From NCBI RefSeq assembly GCF_022748595.1, contig NZ_JALDSX010000019.1:1-59422 (forward strand): DNA of 59,422 nt. Reading direction: 5' to 3'. The notes under the pieces are model-generated. The model worked only from the letters and a program-made list of their open reading frames with translations, was not told where the DNA came from and ran no database searches. This DNA is from Brevibacterium sp. ZH18. GTDB taxonomy: Bacteria; Actinomycetota; Actinomycetes; Actinomycetales; Brevibacteriaceae. A program made the translations under genes and the position numbers. This document shows, in pieces, positions 54,236 to 59,422 of the stretch (positions are counted from its first letter, which is position 1; every line of letters starts with the position of its first letter).

Positions 54236-55335
54236 TGTGCCTTCCGAGCTTCTTGGATGAGGAGCCAGATCAAGTAGATTCCGCCGATGCACACGGTGAC
54301 GACGCCGACGGGCAGCTGAATGTCGCCGAAGGCGTGCTGGGCGATGAGGTCGGCCCCGACGAGCAGCAGCGCACCGACTGCGGCGGATGTCAGGAGGCTG
54401 GTGCCCTGCGCTTTCGCGATTCGGCGCCCGATCTGCGGGGCGGCCAGGGCGACGAACGCGATCGGGCCGGCGGCCGCAGTGACGACCGCGACGAGGGCAA
54501 CGGCAACGAGGATCAGCGCAGCGCGCACCGACTCGTTGCGCACACCGAGCGCCTTGGCAGTGTCGTCTCCGAGCTCAAGGGTGCCGAGGTCGCGGGAGAA
54601 GAGGCCGCATCCCAGTCCCAGCAAGATCGTGCCGATGGCGGCGGGGAGGATCGTCGACCAGCTCATGCCGTTGAGGGAACCGGCGCCCCAGGTGGCCGCG
54701 GCCATGGCCAAATCGAGGTCCGCGCGCATGATCAGCCAGGTGTTGAAGGCATTGAGCATCGCCGTCAGCGCAATGCCGACGATGATGAGGCGGAACCCCT
54801 GGACGCCGCCCTTCCACGTCAGCAGGTACACGATGGCAGCGGTGAGGATGCCGCCGATGATCGCACCGAAGGCCGTGGACACGAAGCTCGTGCCGAAGAA
54901 GATGATCGTGATGATGCCGCCGGTGTAGGCACCGGTGGAGAACCCGATGATGTCAGGGCTGCCGAGAGGATTGCGTGTCAGGGATTGGAACACAGCTCCC
55001 GAGATGCCGAGCCCGGCGCCGAGGACGATGCCACCGATGACGCGCGGTGCCCGCCACTCTCCGACGACGGTGTTGACGATGCGCTTCTCCGCTTGGCCGA
55101 ACAGACCTTGGAAAACCTCGACGGGAGTCAGGGAGAACTCGCCGAGGAGCAGTGCCACGAACCCGCACGCCAGGGCGAGCAGAGCGACGATGCCGGCCGT
55201 GACGACGACGCGGACGTCGACGCGGAAGCCCAGGAGACGCAGCATGGGGCGACCGAAGTCGACCTTCTCCCCCGGCAGGACACGTCGGTCCGGAACCGGT
55301 TCGGAGGTCGGCAGTGCGCTGTTGACTGATCTCAT
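54232..55335 (-). CDS. Iron-siderophore ABC permease (FecCD) 2
   Basis: A 367-residue FecCD-family permease with about nine or ten membrane segments and the family motifs LTRNPLGSPDIIGFSTGAYTGG and GPIAFVALAAPQIGRRIAKA. It forms the heteromeric channel with the permease encoded upstream, which it overlaps by 4 nt. Siderophore specificity cannot be read from the permease. Confidence 0.95.
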   Translation of the reverse strand: MRSVNSALPTSEPVPDRRVLPGEKVDFGRPMLRLLGFRVDVRVVVTAGIVALLALACGFVALLLGEFSLTPVEVFQGLFGQAEKRIVNTVVGEWRAPRVIGGIVLGAGLGISGAVFQSLTRNPLGSPDIIGFSTGAYTGGIITIIFFGTSFVSTAFGAIIGGILTAAIVYLLTWKGGVQGFRLIIVGIALTAMLNAFNTWLIMRADLDLAMAAATWGAGSLNGMSWSTILPAAIGTILLGLGCGLFSRDLGTLELGDDTAKALGVRNESVRAALILVAVALVAVVTAAAGPIAFVALAAPQIGRRIAKAQGTSLLTSAAVGALLLVGADLIAQHAFGDIQLPVGVVTVCIGGIYLIWLLIQEARKAQ

Positions 55336-56396
55336 AGGCCGCTGGCCTTCTTCCGACGAACGAGGGCGATGAGAACGGGCGCACCGACGAAGGCGGTGAC
55401 GACTCCGACCTGCAGCTCACCCGGTTTCATCACGACACGGCCGAGTACGTCTGAGGCCAGCAGCAGGATCGGTGAGAGCAGCACCGAATACGCGAGGATC
55501 CAGCGCTGGTCGGGGCCGACCATCCAACGCGCGATATGCGGGATCATCAGGCCGACGAATCCGATCGGACCGGCCGCCGCCGTGGCTCCGCCGGCCAGCA
55601 GTGTGACCGCGAGGATGGACAGGATCCGAGTCCGGTTGACAGAGGTGCCGAGGCTGGCCGCCAGATCGTCGCCGAGCGCGACCGCGTTGAGCGAGTGCGA
55701 GAGCAGCAGCGCCATGATGATGCCGATGACGATGAACGGAACAACTGCAGTGATCGTGTCGAATCCGCGCCCGGCGATCGCGCCGACGTCCCAGGCGCGG
55801 AAGGCGTCGAAGGCCCGCTCGTTCGAGAGCAGGATTCCCTTGGTCAGGCCGGTCAGCACTGCTGCCACGGCGACGCCGGCCAGGGTCAGGCGAATCGGGT
55901 CGACGCTGCGGGTGCGGCCCGAGGAGCCGATGATGTAGACGCCTGTGGTCGCCAGCAATGCGCCGGCGAAGGCGAACCAGATGTAGCCGTTGATCGACGA
56001 GACTCCGAAGAAGCCGATTCCGACGGTCACGGCGAATGAGGCACCCGCGTTGACGCCGAGGATGCCGGGATCGGCAAGGGGGTTGCGTGTCAGTGCCTGG
56101 ATGAGTCCGCCGGCCAGCCCCAGCCCCATCCCGACGAGGACGCCGAGGATGGTGCGGGGCAGGCGGAGTTCGAGGACGACGAGCTGGTCGTCGCTGCCGC
56201 TGGGGTCGAAGAACGCTCCGAGGACCTCCGACAGGGGCATATCGCGCGCACCGATCGCCAGCGACGCCAGGACCACGCCGACGAGGACGATGAGCGAGAC
56301 GACGAGGCCGATGCCGCGTTTGAGGCGCAGCGTCCGCGCGGAGGTGTGACCGATGGTCTGCGGTGCAGTCGCCGAGGAGGTGGCGAGACCGGTCAT
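55332..56396 (-). CDS. Iron-siderophore ABC permease (FecCD) 1
   Basis: First gene of the operon, a 354-residue FecCD permease with LTRNPLADPGILGVNAGASFAVTVG and GPIGFVGLMIPHIARWMVGPD. The ATG at 56396 has AGGATC upstream, and a DtxR-like box lies 26-44 nt before it. No siderophore-binding protein gene is in the operon, so the receptor must be encoded elsewhere. Confidence 0.95.
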   Translation of the reverse strand: MTGLATSSATAPQTIGHTSARTLRLKRGIGLVVSLIVLVGVVLASLAIGARDMPLSEVLGAFFDPSGSDDQLVVLELRLPRTILGVLVGMGLGLAGGLIQALTRNPLADPGILGVNAGASFAVTVGIGFFGVSSINGYIWFAFAGALLATTGVYIIGSSGRTRSVDPIRLTLAGVAVAAVLTGLTKGILLSNERAFDAFRAWDVGAIAGRGFDTITAVVPFIVIGIIMALLLSHSLNAVALGDDLAASLGTSVNRTRILSILAVTLLAGGATAAAGPIGFVGLMIPHIARWMVGPDQRWILAYSVLLSPILLLASDVLGRVVMKPGELQVGVVTAFVGAPVLIALVRRKKASGL

Positions 56397-56421
56397 CAGA
56401 TGATCCTTAGCGTCGACTAAT

Positions 56422-56440
56422 TAAGGGCAGGCTAACCACA
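56422..56440 (-). promoter_or_regulatory. DtxR/IdeR-like iron box
   Basis: The 19-mer at 56422-56440 matches the DtxR/IdeR consensus TTAGGTTAGGCTAACCTAA at 14 of 19 positions, including the full central AGGCTAACC (56429-56437). It lies immediately upstream of the permease gene, so the importer should be repressed by Fe(II)-bound DtxR/IdeR and induced by iron limitation. Confidence 0.7.
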
Positions 56441-56480
56441 CTCTAGGCGACACTAGCGTCTCAACCAAACGCCAGCGGCA

Positions 56481-56975
56481 TCATCCTTGTGTGATCTTGC
56501 CGATCCTCTCGGAGACCTGACGCTGGATCCGCGACAGCATCCCGCTCATTCCGCGCAGCCGCAGCGGACTGACGGCATCGGTCATCGACAGACGAAGGGG
56601 CAGGTCAGACGGGATGGACAGGACCACCTCGGCGGTCTGGCCGTTGAGTCCTTCGTGCAGGATCCCGGCGAACCCACGGGTCGTCGGCGCCTCCGGAGGG
56701 GCGGAGAAATGCAGGTCGACACGCGCCTGCTCGCCCTCCTCGGGATGATCGACCTCGGTGACGAGGAAGATCGGCGACTGGCACTCGGGCACCGGCTCGA
56801 GGAGCTCAGGGTGATCGCTGAAGCGCTGCGGCAGCTCGGGCAGGTCCGAGGAGAACTCGAGCAGGACCTCGAGACGATCGCTGGGATCGGTCTCATAGAG
56901 GTCGGTGACGATCTCGGCCAGGCTCTCGGGAAGGTCCGAGGTCTTCGGCGCGGTGGAGGATGTGTCAGCACTCAT
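56481..56975 (-). CDS. sufE: SufE family sulfur-acceptor protein
   Basis: A 164-residue SufE-fold protein with the sulfur-accepting C65 in ECQSPIFLVTEV and the family's TRGFAGILHEGLNGQTAEVVL. SufE accepts persulfide from a cysteine desulfurase; in actinobacteria this gene is typically paired with a rhodanese, as here. Its ATG overlaps the rhodanese stop by one base (TGATG). The longer frame upstream is inside the rhodanese gene and is rejected. Confidence 0.92.
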   Translation of the reverse strand: MSADTSSTAPKTSDLPESLAEIVTDLYETDPSDRLEVLLEFSSDLPELPQRFSDHPELLEPVPECQSPIFLVTEVDHPEEGEQARVDLHFSAPPEAPTTRGFAGILHEGLNGQTAEVVLSIPSDLPLRLSMTDAVSPLRLRGMSGMLSRIQRQVSERIGKITQG

Positions 56976-57883
56976 CAGCGGCCCGGAACCTCGCCCGGCT
57001 CGGAACCCGTGGCAATGGGCACGCGCACGGCGTTGCCCCATTCGGTCCACGAGCCGTCGTAATTGCGGACGTTGTCGTAGCCGAGCAGATGCTGGAGGAC
57101 GAACCAGGTGTGGCTCGAGCGCTCACCGATACGGCAGTAGGCGATGACCTCGTCGGAGGTGCCCAGTCCGGCCTGATCGGTGTAGATTTCCTTGAGTTCG
57201 GCAACCGACTTGAACGTGCCGTCCTCGTTCGCAGCCTTGGCCCACGGCACCGACTGGGCCGACGGGATGTGTCCCCCGCGCAGGGCGCCCTCTTCGGGGT
57301 AGTTGGGCATGTGGGTGCGTTCGCCGCTGTATTCCTCGGGGCTGCGCACGTCGATGAGCGGGCGCTTGCCCAGGCTGTCGCGAACCTCGGGAAGGAAGGC
57401 GCGCAGAGTCGAATCGTCGCGGTCGACGACAGGGTATTCAGTCGGGGTCGGCTGCGGCTTGTCTTTGGTCAGCTCGCGGCCTTCGGCCTGCCACTTCGCA
57501 CGACCGCCGTCCATCAGACGGACGTCTTCGTGCCCGAAGAGCGAGAAGACCCAGAGGGCGTAGGCGGCCCACCAGTTGGACTTGTCGCCATAGAAGACGA
57601 TCGTGTCGTCGCGGGAAATGCCCTTGGCAGACAGGAGAGCGGCGAAGCCCTCACCGTCGAGGTAGTCACGGGTCAGGGAATCGTTGAGCTCGGTGTGCCA
57701 GTCGACCTTCACGGCGCCGGGAATGTGTCCGGTCTCGTAGAGGAGCACGTCCTCATCGCTTTCGACGATGACGAGGCCGGGATCACCGGCGTGTTCAGCC
57801 ACCCAATCGGTGCTGACCAGACGGGTCCCGTCTGCGTACTCGGCGAATTTGGCCGTGGTGTCGGCCGGAATCGATGTGCTCAC
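56975..57883 (-). CDS. Thiosulfate sulfurtransferase (rhodanese)
   Basis: Two-domain rhodanese of 302 residues similar to mycobacterial CysA2/SseA. The catalytic cysteine is C250 in [17 protein letters not shown] (CRIGER loop) of the C-terminal domain; the N-terminal domain lacks the cysteine, as usual. It would move sulfane sulfur from thiosulfate to cyanide or a protein acceptor, probably SufE. The GTG at 57883 has a strong GAGGAGGAA site. Operon with sufE. Confidence 0.94.
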   Translation of the reverse strand: MSTSIPADTTAKFAEYADGTRLVSTDWVAEHAGDPGLVIVESDEDVLLYETGHIPGAVKVDWHTELNDSLTRDYLDGEGFAALLSAKGISRDDTIVFYGDKSNWWAAYALWVFSLFGHEDVRLMDGGRAKWQAEGRELTKDKPQPTPTEYPVVDRDDSTLRAFLPEVRDSLGKRPLIDVRSPEEYSGERTHMPNYPEEGALRGGHIPSAQSVPWAKAANEDGTFKSVAELKEIYTDQAGLGTSDEVIAYCRIGERSSHTWFVLQHLLGYDNVRNYDGSWTEWGNAVRVPIATGSEPGEVPGR

Positions 57884-57982
57884 TCGTTCCTCCTCATGGG
57901 GTTCGTGACAGTGTCTTCTGAATTGCTCAACACTGCTGTCTACCAGCATATTCCTCTTCGCGGGCTGCCTGCAGCCGGGGTG

Positions 57983-58771
57983 TCACGCGCGTTCGAAGAA
58001 GGCCTGCAGCGCGGTGACGAAGGCCTGCGGCTTCTCCGAATGCACCCAATGCCCCGAGCCCTTGACCGTAAGCAGCGTGGTCCGTGGGAACAACGATCGC
58101 ATGAGGGGCAAGTCATCGCGCGAGACGTAGTCCGACTTCTCCCCCGCGACCCACAGAACCGGTCTGCCGAACGTCGCCTCGCCCACGTCCGGGAAGTCCC
58201 CGATAGCGGGGAGACTGGCGTGCAGGAGCGCAAGGTTGGGCTGCCAGGCGTACCCCGCCGAGGTGGCTCGCAGGTTCTGCAGCAGGAATCCCCTGACCGT
58301 GGGGTCGGGAATCTTCTCCTGTAGAGCCTGGTCGGCCGCGGTCCGCGAGTCGACCTGGTCCAGGTCGAGGTCGACGAGGCTCGAGAGGAGGTGATCGAAG
58401 ACACCCATGGAGCCGCCGGCCGTCGGCCCGATGTCGACGACGACGAGGCGGTCAATCAGTTCTGGATGGCGCAGGGCGAGGACCATGGCGACCTTGCCGC
58501 CCATCGAATGACCGACTACGTGCACGGGCAGATCGTCGGGGTCGGTCACCTCGGCGATGGCAGCAGCGACGGAGTCGGCCATGTTCACATAGCTGAACGT
58601 CTCGGTCCACTGCGAGTCGCCGTGGTTGGGCAGGTCGACGAGCAGGCTCGAGTACTCAGGTGCCAGAGTCTTGGCGATCGAGGTGAAGTTCTTGCCGCGG
58701 CCGAAGAGTCCGTGCAGGAATACGACGCGCGTGCCGGTGTCTCCGATGAGTGTGGTGGCGATGTCTCTCAC
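57983..58771 (-). CDS. Alpha/beta hydrolase (YbfF-like esterase)
   Basis: A 262-residue hydrolase with FLHGLFGRGKNF (oxyanion region), DLPNHGDS, nucleophile elbow GHSMGGKVAM, and the catalytic His in KGSGHWVHSEKPQ. Closest in style to YbfF/acyl-CoA thioesterase-type esterases. The start is a GTG at 58771, 6 nt after TAGTCT, hence probably leaderless. Single gene between the rhodanese and SRPBCC genes, all on the minus strand. Confidence 0.9.
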   Translation of the reverse strand: MRDIATTLIGDTGTRVVFLHGLFGRGKNFTSIAKTLAPEYSSLLVDLPNHGDSQWTETFSYVNMADSVAAAIAEVTDPDDLPVHVVGHSMGGKVAMVLALRHPELIDRLVVVDIGPTAGGSMGVFDHLLSSLVDLDLDQVDSRTAADQALQEKIPDPTVRGFLLQNLRATSAGYAWQPNLALLHASLPAIGDFPDVGEATFGRPVLWVAGEKSDYVSRDDLPLMRSLFPRTTLLTVKGSGHWVHSEKPQAFVTALQAFFERA

Positions 58772-58777
58772 GCCACC

Positions 58778-58783
58778 AGACTA
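58778..58783 (-). promoter_or_regulatory. Leaderless -10 of the YbfF-like gene
   Basis: TAGTCT on the minus strand, 6 nt before the GTG at 58771. Confidence 0.5.
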
Positions 58784-58791
58784 CCTGGGAC

Positions 58792-59289
58792 TCACGACGA
58801 TGCTGTGGTCGCCTGCTCCAGGGTCGCGAGGGACTCCTCAAGGTATTCGGGGCTGACGACGGGGAATCCGTCGAAGGCGTCGCGGACCTTTTGAGTCGTG
58901 CGCGACCAGTCGTAGGTCAGGGTCACGGTCGTGCTGCCGCCGTCTGCCTCTGCAAGGTCGTAGCGCCAGCGCCACCCACCGGGGGTGACCGTGCCGTCCT
59001 CGTCGGCCTGACCGGGGTCCCAGGCGATCGCGTGCACGGGCTCGAACGTCGAGACCGTGTTGAACATCTGATAGTCGCCGCCGGCTGCCTCGAAGTGCAT
59101 GTTCATGCCGAAGATCTGCCCGGCCGCGGTGATCGGTGCCTCGTCAATGGCTGAGCGCACCCAATCCGTGGGCTCCGTTTCCCGGTGGCGGGTGGGATCG
59201 GAGAGCACAGCGAAGATCGCCGAGGCGGGCGCCGGGATCGTTCGTGTGCGCAGGATGTGCTCGCCTAGGTACTTCGCTGTGTCAGCCAT
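58792..59289 (-). CDS. SRPBCC (polyketide cyclase-like) family protein
   Basis: A 165-residue START/SRPBCC-fold protein (RTRTIPAPASAIFAVLSDPTRHRETEP, then FEAAGGDYQMFNTVSTFEPVHAIAWDP and a C-terminal amphipathic helix). This fold binds hydrophobic ligands; no partner gene suggests which. TAGGCT lies 6 nt before the ATG, so the mRNA is probably leaderless. Confidence 0.87.
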   Translation of the reverse strand: MADTAKYLGEHILRTRTIPAPASAIFAVLSDPTRHRETEPTDWVRSAIDEAPITAAGQIFGMNMHFEAAGGDYQMFNTVSTFEPVHAIAWDPGQADEDGTVTPGGWRWRYDLAEADGGSTTVTLTYDWSRTTQKVRDAFDGFPVVSPEYLEESLATLEQATTASS

Positions 59290-59295
59290 GCGGCC

Positions 59296-59301
59296 AGCCT
59301 A
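59296..59301 (-). promoter_or_regulatory. Leaderless -10 of the SRPBCC gene
   Basis: TAGGCT on the minus strand, 6 nt before the ATG at 59289. The remaining 120 bp of the window contain no gene I can support. Confidence 0.5.
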
Positions 59302-59422
59302 TTCATTCGTCTCCGGGTTGGGAAGAGGTCGACGAGACTCATAGATAGTCCCCGCGTAGCCAAGGGTCGTGCCTCACATAAATTTCCCCGCCAGGCTCTT
59401 CACCCGGGGACATAGACACGAC

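Noticed and set aside
54217..55329. 370-codon plus-strand open frame
   Set aside because: Antisense to the FecCD permease; Asp/Gly/Arg-rich shadow.
56960..58324. 454-codon plus-strand open frame
   Set aside because: Antisense to the rhodanese and hydrolase genes, both with intact catalytic motifs.
59348..59411. Possible tRNA or structured RNA (GTCCCCG at 59348 pairs with CGGGGAC at 59405)
   Set aside because: Only 64 nt between the ends, no TpsiC or anticodon arm could be drawn; probably chance or part of a feature beyond the window.

Overview
The window is a dense, high-GC stretch of actinobacterial chromosome with almost no non-coding space. A mycothiol-synthesis deacetylase (mshB), a monomeric NADP isocitrate dehydrogenase, a typA-mshB-fdxA-dapC neighbourhood like that of mycobacteria, a DtxR/IdeR-type iron box, LPXTG surface proteins and a 13E12/DUF222 HNH gene all point to Actinomycetota. 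Overall gene content fits Micrococcales, with Brevibacterium my best guess (inference, not proven). About 57 protein genes are supported. I see no tRNA, rRNA, CRISPR array, insertion sequence, prophage or replication origin.

Layout. 1-9.3 kb (mostly minus strand): citrate synthase, the fdxA-dapC pair (lysine/diaminopimelate), an SH3-GNAT protein, a VanW surface protein, and typA followed by an mshB gene fused to a membrane domain. 9.4-15.7 kb: a complete oligopeptide/solute ABC importer (lipoprotein, two permeases, fused double ATPase). 16-23.6 kb: a PH-domain membrane protein, a hydrolase/OYE/MBL operon, thymidine kinase, icd, a LapA-like protein and a phosphopantetheinyl transferase. 23.6-26.6 kb: the vitamin B6 locus, with a MocR regulator divergent from pdxS-pdxT. 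26.6-33.7 kb: a HerA-like ATPase, lipid kinase, AlkZ-like protein, carboxylesterase, phosphoribosyltransferase, small conserved proteins and a HhH-GPD protein. 33.7-37 kb: an accessory patch of visibly lower GC holding a lipoprotein, a Gly-rich exported protein and a DUF222-HNH gene interrupted by one in-frame amber codon. 37-47.3 kb: MFS exporter, FAD monooxygenase, PIG-L deacetylase, thiol peroxidase, LPXTG nucleotidase, DinB and VOC proteins, thioesterase and a double-GNAT protein. 47.3-51.4 kb: a tandem pair of LPXTG-anchored S1 serine proteases. 51.6-56.5 kb: a META/META/DUF808 operon, then an iron-siderophore importer under a DtxR-like box. 56.5-59.3 kb: SufE/rhodanese pair, an alpha/beta hydrolase and an SRPBCC protein.

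The most informative signals are not single genes. (1) Thirteen genes carry a TANNNT hexamer exactly 6 or 7 nt before the start codon and lack a convincing Shine-Dalgarno, the signature of leaderless transcription; this also fixes several start codons. (2) One of these leaderless promoters lies inside the perfect stem-loop that ends icd, so the hairpin arm contains the start codon of the next gene. (3) The PdxR-like MocR regulator has threonine where the family has its PLP-binding lysine. (4) OppB carries an extra block of about 180 residues of membrane segments. (5) The META pair consists of a disulfide-competent lipoprotein and a cytosolic twin that has lost both cysteines.
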